DNA of 64,000 nucleotides from Stentor roeselii (Eukaryota; Ciliophora; Heterotrichea; Heterotrichida; Stentoridae): NCBI GenBank assembly GCA_006503475.1, contig RSEH01000106.1:1-64000 (forward strand), written 5' to 3'. This document shows, in pieces, positions 18,366 through 28,388 of this stretch; position 1 is the first letter of the stretch; each line of letters starts with the position of its first letter. The notes beneath the pieces were generated by a model. It was not told the origin of the DNA and did not search any database. It saw nothing but the letters and a program-made list of their open reading frames with translations. The position numbers and the translations under genes were made by a program.

Positions 18366-19586
18366 TTATTTAATTCCCCAATTAGTCTTTAACTGAGCCC
18401 TGAGAACGATAACACAATCTTCATGACAGCCTAAACCAATTGTTTGTCTACAAAAAATGCAATAAGTAATATTACAAGTTGTGCAATTCAACCATAAACC
18501 TCTACATATTTGCTGTCCCTGGCAATTAATACAAAAATATTCAGTTTCATAATTTCTTGCATACTGAGAGAAACAAGGATAATTACCATGAATAAATCCA
18601 CATTTGAAGCAAGTTCCAGATGTTGTCATTAAATTATCTTTGAAGTTATAATTTGGGCTTTTTTGGCATAATGTATTGTAGCAGGGTATGCAAAGATATT
18701 TATTCCCATAGTCATAATAGGACCTTTGAGATTCATTCAAAAAAATTTTGCATTTAGAACATTTACTTCCAGTCTCAGGACAAGTAAGTTCCTGTGAAAG
18801 TTGAATGAAATCAGGTCGATATTCTTCTTCGAAAGCGAGCATTCTTCGAATGTAATAAGAAAAGTTTGGATATAATGCTAATCCGCTACTATTTAACCAA
18901 TCTAAAATTGGCATAGTTTGATTGAGGATTATTTCTTGCAAACGATCTTTAAAAACCAGATAAAGCATTGTTAATCCAAGTGAATAAACATCTGACTTAT
19001 ACAAGTTATGGTTTAATTGAATCCGGTTTCCTTGTAAAAAACTGATATAAGCTTCTTTTACTTTAGGACTGAGATAAAGAGGAGTCCCAGCAATAGAATT
19101 TTTTTCATCATCGAAATCATTAGTAGCACATCCAACGTCTCCGATAACAAGATTACATTCATTATCAACAAAGATATTTTCAGGTTTTATATCACGATGA
19201 GCGATTTCTTTTTCTTGCAATTCAGCAAGAGTATCGATGAGAGATTTCAAGTGATACATTAAAACATTTTCATCTATATCATTATTTCTCTGTGCCAGGG
19301 CTTTCATGTCACCATTTTTATAATAGTCCATGACAATAGAAATTGAGTATTTTCCTTCAATTGATGATAACTGACAATCATAGACCTTTACAACACTTTT
19401 CATATATTTTAGTTTCATCATGCTGAAAACTTCTTTATATATCGAGTTGGCTTCATTGATGTCATCAAAGCTGAGGATTTTTATAACTACTTCGAGTTTC
19501 TTCGCATGGTTAAACGCTCTCCAGACCTGGACTTTATTTTCTCTTGAATAGATGAGCTCTATGTACTGATAATTCTCAGTTTGCAT
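18366..19586 (-). CDS. protein kinase with cysteine-rich C-terminus (family member 2)
   Basis: The 406-aa protein shares the family signature: LIYSRENKVQVWRA at the N-terminus, VIKILSF with the beta-3 Lys, YKEVFSMMKLK, HRDIKPEN (catalytic D132) and GDVGCA as the metal-binding motif. The APE equivalent reads LSPKVKEAY, so the conserved Glu is replaced by Lys. The C-terminal 150 aa carry at least six C-x-x-C pairs and end with CIFCRQTIGLGCHEDC. It is probably a cytosolic regulatory kinase. It is divergent from member 3, with only 49 bp between the start codons. The start has a CTATAAATG context. Confidence 0.75.
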   Translation of the reverse strand: MQTENYQYIELIYSRENKVQVWRAFNHAKKLEVVIKILSFDDINEANSIYKEVFSMMKLKYMKSVVKVYDCQLSSIEGKYSISIVMDYYKNGDMKALAQRNNDIDENVLMYHLKSLIDTLAELQEKEIAHRDIKPENIFVDNECNLVIGDVGCATNDFDDEKNSIAGTPLYLSPKVKEAYISFLQGNRIQLNHNLYKSDVYSLGLTMLYLVFKDRLQEIILNQTMPILDWLNSSGLALYPNFSYYIRRMLAFEEEYRPDFIQLSQELTCPETGSKCSKCKIFLNESQRSYYDYGNKYLCIPCYNTLCQKSPNYNFKDNLMTTSGTCFKCGFIHGNYPCFSQYARNYETEYFCINCQGQQICRGLWLNCTTCNITYCIFCRQTIGLGCHEDCVIVLRAQLKTNWGIK

Positions 19587-19635
19587 TTATAGACATTATG
19601 AGATTCAATATGTATTTTAAGAGGAGATAAATACT

Positions 19636-20943
19636 ATGAACCAAGATAGGATAACTTATGGCGAACTCATTTATTCTAGAGCTGGTGAAGTTCAAGTTTA
19701 TAGAGGAACTTTCACCAACCCAGGCGAGAGACCAATCCAAGTCGCAATAAAAATTTTATACTTCACAAGTATCGAAAAGGCGAATTTCATCTACAAAGAA
19801 GTCTTCAGCATGATGAGATTCAAAGACACACCAAACGTCTCCAAAGTCTACCTATGCGAGATATCCCAAGACTCAAATTTAGGTTATTTCATCCGTATCG
19901 TAATGGAGTTCTACTCCAAAGGTGACTTAAAAAAGCTGATAACAAGTCGAAGTCTTTCAAGCACCCGTTTTTCAAACGAAGAGTTGATATTCCACTTCAG
20001 AACTCTAATAAAGGTTTTCGCTGAATTCCAGCTGAAAAGAGTGGCGCATCGCGACATAAAACCTGAAAATATTTTTATCGGAGACGACGGAGAACTAGTC
20101 GTTGGAGACCTGGGCTGTGCAGATGAAGTGAAAGCCAACTCTTCAACTATAGCAGGGACTCCTTTATACCTCAGTCCAGAAGTGAGAGAAGCTTATATTG
20201 AAAGAATGTCAGTCGGAAAGTCAACGAAAAGATATGATGTGTTCATTTCTGATGTTTATTCACTTGGACTTACCTTTATTTATATGGCAACTTTACAAGA
20301 GTTCACTAAAGTTGCAACTAGCCCGTTATCAGCGATAGACTCACTCGTTCAAGAGAAAATAGCGGAGGTAAGTCATTCCTACCCACAAATCGCAGAGCAA
20401 CTAAGAAAAATGCTGAAGTTTAAAGCAGAAGATCGAACTAGTTTCATTGAAATCGCTTTTCAAATCGGAATTCCTTTAAGCATTTCTGAAAATTTCTGTA
20501 AAATCTGCGAAAAGAAGTTTAAATGTAATTATTTCTCAATAGGTATGAAACTTGTCTGCAACACCTGCTACAACCAAGTCTTAAATCTTTTAGAATTTCA
20601 TGAAAATTCCCAGTAATTTCCATTCAGATTCCGTTTTCAACTAAACTCTTACTCTACAGACTTCTGCAAAATCTGCAAAAAATTTCACGAATATTTCATT
20701 TCATGCAGTTCCGCCCAAGCCTCAAGTCAATCCCTTCAAATATTCTGCAATTCCTGCAACTTTCAAATAATTCCACGTTTAAAGCTTCTCTTCTGCGAAA
20801 GCTGTAAAATTTACAGTTGTTTAATTTGCAACACAACAGACGAAGCACCTCATTATTTATGCACATTGCTTTGGAGTAACCCCAGGTCTTCAATGTTTCA
20901 AATTCCTTTCACTCCGGCGAGTAGGTCTTCAGTTCAAGTTTAA
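19636..20943 (+). CDS. protein kinase with cysteine-rich C-terminus (family member 3, 2 exons)
   Basis: The spliced protein is 430 aa: exon 19636-20612, a 15-nt intron at 20613-20627, exon 20628-20943. The kinase part has LIYSRAGEVQVYRG, the beta-3 Lys (K39), HRDIKPEN (D140), GDLGCADE (D158) and LSPEVREAY. The cysteine-rich tail begins in exon 1 (CKICEKKF, LVCNTC) and continues in exon 2 (FCKICKKF, FCNSCNF, FCESC, CLICNTTDEAPHYLC). Without splicing, the tail would be cut after 326 aa. The stop codon is only 10 nt before the WNK start on the same strand. Confidence 0.78.
20613..20627 (+). other. 15-nt intron in kinase member 3
   Basis: The sequence is GTAATTTCCATTCAG. It introduces an in-frame TAA; its removal joins N-S-Q to F-R-F-Q and restores the cysteine-rich tail shared with the paralogues. 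A lies at position 10. Confidence 0.9.
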
Positions 20944-20953
20944 ATAATTAATA

Positions 20954-22913
20954 ATGGCAGCTGAAGAAAGAGACGAGTTGCACACGACAAGAGAAGAGTC
21001 GACTGAGATCTTGAACTACGTCGAAGAGTCTCCTTCGAAGCGGTTTTCACGGGTAAGGCTAAAAATAGACCGACAAGGAACTCGGCCACGGCGCCTACAA
21101 AAGAGTCTTCTTGGCCTTCGACCATGACACTGGAAAAGAAGTCGCCTGGAACTCGGTGAAGACGGCAAGCATGTCGACTCGTGAAAAAGAAAGAATTTTA
21201 GAAGAGATTAAACTTTATCAACAGTTGGATCATCCTAATATCCTCAAGATGATTAAAGCTTGGAGAAATAAGGCGAAAGATGAAGTCGTCATGATCACGG
21301 AACTTATGTCAGGGTCGCTTAAAGAGTATATTCATCGGAATGCTGAAAGGCCGAGACTCAAAGTGATTAAACTATGGTGCAGGAGTATTTTGAAGGCTCT
21401 TGAGTATTTTCATTCACGGAATCCGCCGGTTATTCATAGGGATTTGAAATGTGATAATATTTTTATTTCTAGCTCGAATTCGGAAATAAGAATTGGGGAT
21501 CTTGGGTTTTCGACTACGCTTCGTGAATCACATTTGAAGTCACAGGTTGGAACTCCTTATTTCATGGCTCCTGAGATGTATGAAGAAAAATATGGAGCTG
21601 GAGTTGATATCTACAGTTTCGGTCTATGCGTGATCGAAATGTGCACTTTAAGCACTCCCTATTCCGAGTGCAAAAACCAAGCAGCCCTTCTCCAAAAGCA
21701 CAAAAACAAAGAAAAGCCTGAAAGTTTTCACCTAATCCAAGACGAGCTAGTAAAAGATTTCATAAACCTCTGCATCCTCCCAGCAGACCAGCGTCCATCA
21801 GCGAAAGACCTTTTAGACCATCCCCTTCTTGCCTCTCACGAAGAAGACGAGTCAAACGAGCCGGTATTTGTATCAGTTCAAGAGAAGCATCAAGAAGGCA
21901 AACGAGAAATTCTTGAAATAATAACAGAAGACCTTCAAGAAGACACGATAAACGTGGTCTTATTAGTCCAAAACCCTGACACTTCAAGATTTAACATCGA
22001 GTTCAAGTTTAACCTCAACCAAGACGTCCCTGAGCAGATTGTCGAAGACCTTATTCGAAAAATCGACCCAAGTGAAGAGACTCTTCCGATTTTATTAGAA
22101 GCTCTTGAAAGTAAAATTTTAAAGAAAGAAGAAAAAAGTCTTCCACAGATGGAAACTCCGAGATTTAGTTTGAAGAGAAATGAAAAAGTTTACAATTTAA
22201 GTATTCGACTTGGAATTCAAGATACGGGAAATTATCGTAATTTGAAAATTGATTTTTTGTATGACTCGGAAAAAGACTCGGCTGAAGGGATTACTGAAGA
22301 AATTATTCAGAAATTGGAACTTGACCCTGAAGACTTTCATAGGATTTTAAATGTGGTGAACAGCAAAATTAATGAAGTTGTTGCACCTCCTTTGATTTCT
22401 TATACGGATTTACTTGATATGAACTTGGAAATTCCTTGTGTTCCTATCAAACAGTTTGGAAGTACTACTGAGTCGGTTAATTCAGAAGTTAAGTCTTTGT
22501 CGTCTTCGAAAGGATCGGGAGTTGAAGTTTTTATCAAGGCTCATTATTTTCATAAGGATGACCCTTTTAGTGGAACTCTGTCTCCGATTAACTCGTTTAT
22601 GGATCATAAGTTCTCGCCTTGCAAATCTGATGATGAGGAAGCACCGAAATGTCATGAGTTTAGAATTTCGAGTAGCTTGGCTGGACCTGTGCAGGGCTTC
22701 AAAATCCGAAAAGCTAAAAAAGCTCTCAGCAAGTTACTCCTCCTCCAGTTAAAAATGAACGAGACTTACGACTCCGAGACCGAAAAAGCCGTAAAGATCT
22801 TCCAAAACGCAAGAGGCCTGACATCAGACGGTGTGCTGACCCATTTAGTCTTCGACTTAATCATGAGTAATTCCTATTCAGACGCCTACGAATGTATGAA
22901 AAAGCGTCCTTGA
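20954..22913 (+). CDS. WNK: WNK-type kinase with C-terminal peptidoglycan-binding-like domain (2 exons)
   Basis: The spliced protein is 647 aa: exon 20954-21052, a 16-nt intron at 21053-21068, exon 21069-22913. The intron lies just before the glycine loop, LGHGAYKRVFLAFD. The WNK hallmark is clear: the beta-3 Lys is replaced (VAWNSV) and a Lys sits in strand beta-2 (AYKRV). HRDLKCDN and GDLGFST follow. Two segments (about 320-378 and 395-455) resemble OSR1-C/WNK autoinhibitory modules. The last about 70 aa contain YDSETEKAVKIFQNARGL followed by TSDGVL, the pattern of a peptidoglycan-binding-1-like fold. WNKs sense chloride and osmotic state in other eukaryotes. The stop codon is TGA. Confidence 0.83.
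21053..21068 (+). other. 16-nt intron in WNK gene
   Basis: The sequence is GTAAGGCTAAAAATAG. Splicing joins K-R-F-S-R to T-D-K-E-L-G-H-G-A-Y and completes the kinase glycine loop. It is the only intron here that is not 15 nt; positions 10 and 11 are both A. Confidence 0.88.
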
Positions 22914-22928
22914 CATAATACGTTCTTA

Positions 22929-23828
22929 TTAGCTACTTAAAGCTTCACAAGCAAAAATACTATAAGCCTCAATTTCAAGTTGGTTCGAAATCTCTTTCGC
23001 AACAGCTAAAACAACGTCTTTCACCTGTTTTTCCTCAGAATCCTCTGAAATCATGAAAACCTGTTCATAAAGACAGACCTGGTCTATCGATTTTTCCACT
23101 TTTCCCTTGATAATACTTTCCAAAACCTTTTTTTCCTTATTCTTCAGAGACTCATCAAGTTTCTCCTCAACAGCCATTCTTTCTTTATTCCAGAATTCCT
23201 CAGGAACGTCTTTTTTTCTTAAAAACAAAGGTTTTCCTGCGATGATTTGCATGCTTATCTGCTGGGCAAGGTTCCTGACTTTTTCAATGTTTTGATGAAG
23301 AGGCTCTGCGGACCTTACCTTGACGATTGACCCGGAAAGGCCAAGCATTGGGTCGAGTTGGTTGTGAAGATAAAGGCCGACTACAGACGTTGGGGAGACC
23401 TCGTATTTGACTCCTCGTCGCACGTTCACGTTTTCTTGCGTCTTTGAAATTGTTTCTAGTTTCGCTGATTCTCCTGATTGGTTGTAGAGAGACAGGTGTA
23501 ATGATGGCCAGGAGGAAAAGTCTTCGCTTGATGAGGACCAACTTCGCATTACTTCTCGTGTAAATGTCTGGAATATGTCGGTTCGGGCTACGAAGTCGGT
23601 CTCGCATAATACTTCTAGCAAATAACCTGATTTTTCGGTTAGAAGACCTGATACTAACCCAGCGCCTGTTGAGTTGTTCATTTTCTTGTGGGCCTGGGAA
23701 ACACCCTTGATTCTGAGCCACTCTTGAGCTTTAGGAAAGTCACCTTGGCACTCTTCAAGTGCCTTTTTGCAGTAAATGATAGGCGATCCAGTCAAATCTC
23801 TAAGTTTTTTGACGAGTTGTGCCTGCAT
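22929..23828 (-). CDS. TSFM: translation elongation factor Ts, organellar type
   Basis: The 299-aa protein opens with the UBA-like domain of EF-Ts (LVKKLRDLTGSPIIYCKKAL, then GDFPKAQEWLR) and has the core motif LLEVLCETDFVARTDIF, the T-D-F-V-A-R signature that contacts EF-Tu. Two further dimerisation-type regions follow. EF-Ts recharges EF-Tu with GTP, so the protein should act in mitochondria. The reading frame starts directly at the UBA domain, so no obvious cleavable presequence is seen. The start has a CATATAAATG context. It is convergent with WNK, with 15 bp between stops. Confidence 0.9.
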   Translation of the reverse strand: MQAQLVKKLRDLTGSPIIYCKKALEECQGDFPKAQEWLRIKGVSQAHKKMNNSTGAGLVSGLLTEKSGYLLEVLCETDFVARTDIFQTFTREVMRSWSSSSEDFSSWPSLHLSLYNQSGESAKLETISKTQENVNVRRGVKYEVSPTSVVGLYLHNQLDPMLGLSGSIVKVRSAEPLHQNIEKVRNLAQQISMQIIAGKPLFLRKKDVPEEFWNKERMAVEEKLDESLKNKEKKVLESIIKGKVEKSIDQVCLYEQVFMISEDSEEKQVKDVVLAVAKEISNQLEIEAYSIFACEALSS

Positions 23829-23901
23829 TTATATGATCGAAGAATAACTCTAACTTAATAATTCAAAACCAATCTTTTCACTCTTCAATAAATAATTATT
23901 T

Positions 23902-24936
23902 ATGGGATCCTGTTGTGTAACAGTGAAGCCTACAGTAACACCTGCTCAATTCTCATCAATTCAACAAAAACTAGTGAGTCCAACTCGTTTGGAAGACTTA
24001 GAAACGCTTGGAAAATCATGGAAAGTTCTCCGTGGTCAAGAATCACTAGAAAAAGAAAGTTCAGGTCAGGAAAAGCTGTTATTTTCTTCTCATTCTTCAA
24101 CATCCGCTATTTTCAACACACTTGGAATCTCAGTTTCTTGTAAAAAAGGAATGAAACCAAGTCCTCATAATCAAGACGACTTTTCAATTATTTACTCAAA
24201 AGGTGTTCTTTTTGTTTCAGTCTTCGATGGACATGGAGTCTATGGAAATGAGATTTCGAACTACTTGCATATTGTTCTTCCTAATCTTATTATCACTCAT
24301 CCGTCGTTTCCTGCTGAAATTGAATCGATTTTAAGGGAAAGTTTCTTTAAATGCAATATTTATTTGCATCAATACTGTGAAACGGCTTCCAAGAGTGCTG
24401 AACTTTCTGGATCTACTTGCACTATTTTACTTTTACACAATAAAGATCTTTATGTTTGCAATATTGGGGATTCTAAAGCGATCTTCATTGATCATCTTAC
24501 AACTGTTCACAAGTTAACAATAGACCACAAGCCAGGAGATTCAAAAGAACTAGAACGAATCCTAAAAAGTGGTGGTGAGGTAAAAAGACTAGACAACGAG
24601 TCGACCTTCAGAATATTCGCAAAAGGTCAAAGACTTCCAGGAATATCCGTAAGCCGAGCATTCGGTGACTCAATAGCACAGACAATAGGAGTGACAGTAA
24701 GTCCAGACATATCAAAAAGAACTCTAGACCAAGAAGACCAGTTCCTGGTAGTCTGTTCCGACGGCGTATGGGAGTTTTTAACAGACTTAAACGTGATGGA
24801 CGTCGTGATCCGCGCAAGTAGTCCAGCTTCCGAACTGACTGAAACCGCATGGAAGAAGTGGCTTGAAATCGAAGGCGACTCTGCCGATGACATAACAGCT
24901 GTCGTCATCAACTTGAAAGAATTTTTTAAGGTTTAA
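23902..24936 (+). CDS. PP2C-family protein phosphatase
   Basis: The 344-aa protein starts MGSCC, a likely myristoylation/palmitoylation signal for membrane attachment. PPM motifs appear in order: NQDDFSIIY, VFDGHGVYG with the metal-binding Asp and Gly, GSTCTILLLHNKDLYVCNIG, VCSDGVWEFL and the final DDITAVVI. All core metal-binding aspartates appear present. It would dephosphorylate Ser/Thr residues and lies in a kinase-rich neighbourhood, though adjacency does not prove partnership. The start codon lies 73 bp from the divergent EF-Ts start. Confidence 0.9.
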   Translation: MGSCCVTVKPTVTPAQFSSIQQKLVSPTRLEDLETLGKSWKVLRGQESLEKESSGQEKLLFSSHSSTSAIFNTLGISVSCKKGMKPSPHNQDDFSIIYSKGVLFVSVFDGHGVYGNEISNYLHIVLPNLIITHPSFPAEIESILRESFFKCNIYLHQYCETASKSAELSGSTCTILLLHNKDLYVCNIGDSKAIFIDHLTTVHKLTIDHKPGDSKELERILKSGGEVKRLDNESTFRIFAKGQRLPGISVSRAFGDSIAQTIGVTVSPDISKRTLDQEDQFLVVCSDGVWEFLTDLNVMDVVIRASSPASELTETAWKKWLEIEGDSADDITAVVINLKEFFKV

Positions 24937-24958
24937 TGTTTTTGTAAAGATATATTTA

Positions 24959-25585
24959 CTAGAAGTCCTTATCACTTCTACTCGACACTCGCGTCACCAG
25001 CACAGGCCATTGATTGATGAAGTTTTTGGTAAACTCTACAAGTTTCGGGTTTCCTTCTGTGATCAGAGGACCCAGCGTCGCTTTTCGAGGACCTGATAAA
25101 AAAATGTCTTGCACGAATTCAGCGACTGCCAAATCTGCTAAGGTCAGAGAATTTCCAACGATGAAGCCAGGGTTTCCATTGGTTTCTATTCGCTTTTCAA
25201 TGAACCCTAGGTTTCTTTTGAGTTCTTCGTTGTAGTATTGAATGTAGCCTTCTAAGTTGTCGGTGTAGACTAGGAATTGAGCGAAGTGTCTGAAGTAGTC
25301 GTCGAAAGCGCCTAGTGTTGAGTCTACCAGGTACTCTTGGAAGGAATCTTGAGGGACAATGGCAAGTTTTCGAGCTATAAACCTTTCGATTGCAAGACTT
25401 TGAACCATTGAATGACCGTCTATTTCTAATAATGGAAGCTGACCGAGCTCTGTGGAGTCTCTTTGGGAAAGCCATTCTTCCCATTCGTAGGTCTTTTCGG
25501 TGAACTCTTGGTTGTGGATCCATAGAAGCCATCTGATTCTTTCAGCTCTGCCCCAGCCATCGAAGTAATGAAGAACTATAGACAT
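24959..25585 (-). CDS. glutathione S-transferase, sigma-like
   Basis: The 208-aa length and layout fit cytosolic GSTs. The N-terminal thioredoxin-like part reads LHYFDGWGRAERIRWLLW, with the catalytic-type Tyr and the G-R-A-E turn of sigma/alpha/mu classes, then LPLLEIDG and VQSLAIERFIARKL, the glutathione-binding Q-S and the conserved A-I-x-R-x-I-A helix. The all-helical C-terminal domain includes LTLADLAVAEFV with the N-capping Asp. It conjugates glutathione to electrophiles or acts as a prostaglandin-type isomerase. It is convergent with the PP2C gene, 22 bp between stops. Confidence 0.88.
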   Translation of the reverse strand: MSIVLHYFDGWGRAERIRWLLWIHNQEFTEKTYEWEEWLSQRDSTELGQLPLLEIDGHSMVQSLAIERFIARKLAIVPQDSFQEYLVDSTLGAFDDYFRHFAQFLVYTDNLEGYIQYYNEELKRNLGFIEKRIETNGNPGFIVGNSLTLADLAVAEFVQDIFLSGPRKATLGPLITEGNPKLVEFTKNFINQWPVLVTRVSSRSDKDF

Positions 25586-25802
25586 TATAAGGCTGAATCA
25601 AAACTGATAATTTATGTTAAATTTTGGTATCGAAATTTTAACGTTTTTGAAATTTTTGAGTTTTTAACTGTTTTCGACTTTGATAATAGATGGAAAAAAA
25701 TAATTTTGAATGATAAAGAGAGTATGTTTAGATATTCTTATAAAATATATACTAAATTATCTGTTTATTTTCTATCTTAATTATCAAACTCAGGAAAATA
25801 AT

Positions 25803-28361
25803 ATGCAGGTCTACCCAGTGAGTCCAGAAACGATGGAAGAAAACTCTTCCAGGCCAATAATACTTCCCACTATTCGATCTTCAGTGGAAGTAGCGACTAT
25901 CTCTAAAGCGGAAGAGTACCGAAACAAACAAGGAATTCGACTTTTCGATGAAAAAACAAAAAGTTATAAAAATTACCCGATTTGCTCGACTCCTGAGTCG
26001 AAATTCGGTTCATACGGGATCGGCCTAGAGCTGTACTTTTACTTTATCCGTCAAATGACATTCCTTTTTTTGCTAATTTCTCTTATTTCGATTTACCCAA
26101 TGCATTCAAACTACACAGGCCATGAATTTGGAAGTACAAACCAAAATGAAAGATACACTTATCTGACTTTAGCGAATCAAGCAGGTATCGATCAATATGA
26201 AACTGACTTAGGCGCGGCAAGGTCACAATTAAGCGACATAAAAAGCAACTTAAATAAACTTTGGGCGATTGACTTAATCTCAGTTCTGGTCTTTCTATTA
26301 TTTATTTGTTACTTCGTAGTGACTTCAAAGGCGAAAGTACAGAAGGCTCTTGGTGAGCATTACAGAATTTGTGACTTTGCTGTTCAAGTCGAAGGTTTTC
26401 CGCCTTTCATCACAAAAGAACTGGTGTTGGACCATTTCAGTGAATATGGAGAAATAGAAGAAGTTTACATGTCCAGGAATTATGAAGGAAAACTCCCAGC
26501 TTATAAGAAGATTTATGAACTTGCTTATGATATTGAATTTGACCAGGTTGTCAATCATCAGAGAAACGTGGGGAAATGCTCTACTTTAAATGAGGAAATC
26601 AAGGATAATAAAATCGGGATTAACAAGACTCATGATGAACTTATGGTTGATAAGGTTTTCGTTGTTTTTGATAACTTGAAAGCGAAAAAGGATTGCTTGA
26701 AAGACCATAAAAATACTTCTGTTAATTATAACTGTTGTTTTAGAAAGAGAAAAGGAACTCAAACCAGAAGATATGCAAGATTTCATTTAAATATACAGTC
26801 TGCTCCTAATCCAAGTGATATTTTATGGGAAAACATGGAATTTAGTTATTTTTATACGTTGAAACGGAAGGTAGCTGTGTTTTTTTGCACTCTTTTGATT
26901 AACTTAGTATCTTTTATTGTTATTTTTATGTTGAAAGGCTATTTCAAGAACTCGTTTACAGATACCGACTGTAAACTAAAAAAGATTTCAGGAAATATTT
27001 CTGTTGATCATGCGAAAGAACTTTATAAAAGACAATCAGAAGTTAATTGTTTTTGTAAACAACAATCAATCAATTCAATTGTTTTTGATTCAGACTACAG
27101 CTCTTTTTGTGCTGAATACATCAGTTCTATCACAAATGATTCGCTTTTGAGACTTGGAATCAGTCTTTTTATAGTTTTCATTAATTTTCTGTTGAAAATC
27201 ATGATTCAGTACTTGAGTAAGTTTGAAAGGTATAAAAGCAAGAGCATCAAAAGGAAAAATTTGCTTCAGAAGATGTTTATTTTGTCTTTTGTGAATACAG
27301 CACTTACGACTTTACTCAGCAATATGAAAATTTCCAGTGATGTGGAAGGACTTAACGGAAAATATGAGGATTTGAATAGAGAATGGTATGATGACGTTGG
27401 AAGCACAATCCAAGTCACAATGATAGTCAACATTTTTTCTCCTCATGCTTTCACCCTCTTATTTCTCTGGCCTTTTGATATCTTAAAGCGAAAGCTATGC
27501 CATAAAAGATATAAAAGTCAGCTGAAACTAAATAAATTATTCAAAGGTCCAAGTTTCGACATATCCGAAAGTTTAAGTCAGGTACTTGTCGTGATTTTTA
27601 CAAATTTTTTTTATTCTTCAGGTATTCCTTTCCTAAACCTGATATGTTTTGTAACACTCATCCTGACCTATTTTTGCAATAAAATTTTAATCCTTCGATA
27701 CTACCGAGCTCCTCCAGAATTCAACCACGAAATAAATGAGTCTTTATTTATTTATCTACCATTTGCAATTATCTTCCACTGCATCTTCAGTATTTATTCA
27801 TTTGGCGCTAGTGAAATTTTTCCATCATCTATTTCGAAACCTTCTGATTCTAAGTACATCATTTTCGAAACAGTCTCACTTTCAGAAAGAATCAAAAGAA
27901 ATGCTGGGATATCTTCAGTAGTCCTTATCTTTGTCAGTGCGCTGTTAATATTTTACATCCGGTTCAAACAAACAGAGTTCTTTGAAAGGTTCTGGAAGTT
28001 CAAAAGCTATTCCAAAAAAAACATCGATAAAATCTCATTAAAAGAACTGAAAGTTTCAAATAAACTTACAGGGCTTCAGTCTTACGACATCTACAAAAAT
28101 CCAAGTTACAAAAATTTAATTAAAGCTCTTGACTCGGTAGCGAAAAAGAGAAAAGAACTGGGGCTTGATGAGCAGGATGATTTAGAAAATAGGCAAGATT
28201 CAGACCCTGCAAGTAATTTGGTTTCATCTTACCTTAGATCTGACCTAGGCCTTCACCGTGACTCAATTAACAGTAACTCCGATTCCAGAAACCAAAGCCA
28301 AACAATAAACAACCACTCAATCAATTCTAATCCTCAGAAGTTAATAAGCTATACCATATAA
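25803..28361 (+). CDS. OSCA/TMEM63 (CSC1)-like multipass channel protein
   Basis: The 852-aa protein has about ten hydrophobic segments. Between TM2 and TM3 lies a cytosolic domain with an RRM-like element (FAVQVEGFPPFITKELVLDH) ending in APNPSDILWENMEFSYF, matching the A-P-x-P-x-D-x-x-W-x-N-L hallmark of CSC1/OSCA/TMEM63 mechanically gated cation channels. Downstream segments such as LQKMFILSFVNTALTTLL and VNIFSPHAFTLLFLWPFD belong to the pore region. I chose the ATG at 25803; the frame stays open to an AT-rich in-frame ATG at 25710, but that stretch looks noncoding. The C-terminus is polar and Ser/Asn-rich. Kinship with anoctamin-like ciliate proteins is possible. Confidence 0.65.
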   Translation: MQVYPVSPETMEENSSRPIILPTIRSSVEVATISKAEEYRNKQGIRLFDEKTKSYKNYPICSTPESKFGSYGIGLELYFYFIRQMTFLFLLISLISIYPMHSNYTGHEFGSTNQNERYTYLTLANQAGIDQYETDLGAARSQLSDIKSNLNKLWAIDLISVLVFLLFICYFVVTSKAKVQKALGEHYRICDFAVQVEGFPPFITKELVLDHFSEYGEIEEVYMSRNYEGKLPAYKKIYELAYDIEFDQVVNHQRNVGKCSTLNEEIKDNKIGINKTHDELMVDKVFVVFDNLKAKKDCLKDHKNTSVNYNCCFRKRKGTQTRRYARFHLNIQSAPNPSDILWENMEFSYFYTLKRKVAVFFCTLLINLVSFIVIFMLKGYFKNSFTDTDCKLKKISGNISVDHAKELYKRQSEVNCFCKQQSINSIVFDSDYSSFCAEYISSITNDSLLRLGISLFIVFINFLLKIMIQYLSKFERYKSKSIKRKNLLQKMFILSFVNTALTTLLSNMKISSDVEGLNGKYEDLNREWYDDVGSTIQVTMIVNIFSPHAFTLLFLWPFDILKRKLCHKRYKSQLKLNKLFKGPSFDISESLSQVLVVIFTNFFYSSGIPFLNLICFVTLILTYFCNKILILRYYRAPPEFNHEINESLFIYLPFAIIFHCIFSIYSFGASEIFPSSISKPSDSKYIIFETVSLSERIKRNAGISSVVLIFVSALLIFYIRFKQTEFFERFWKFKSYSKKNIDKISLKELKVSNKLTGLQSYDIYKNPSYKNLIKALDSVAKKRKELGLDEQDDLENRQDSDPASNLVSSYLRSDLGLHRDSINSNSDSRNQSQTINNHSINSNPQKLISYTI

Positions 28362-28388
28362 AATCATCCACATTTTATTCACTCATAA

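Noticed and set aside
25710-25802. Upstream ATG extending the OSCA-like protein by 31 residues
   Set aside because: The added stretch is AT-rich and hydrophobic without family similarity, whereas the ATG at 25803 has an AATAATATG context.
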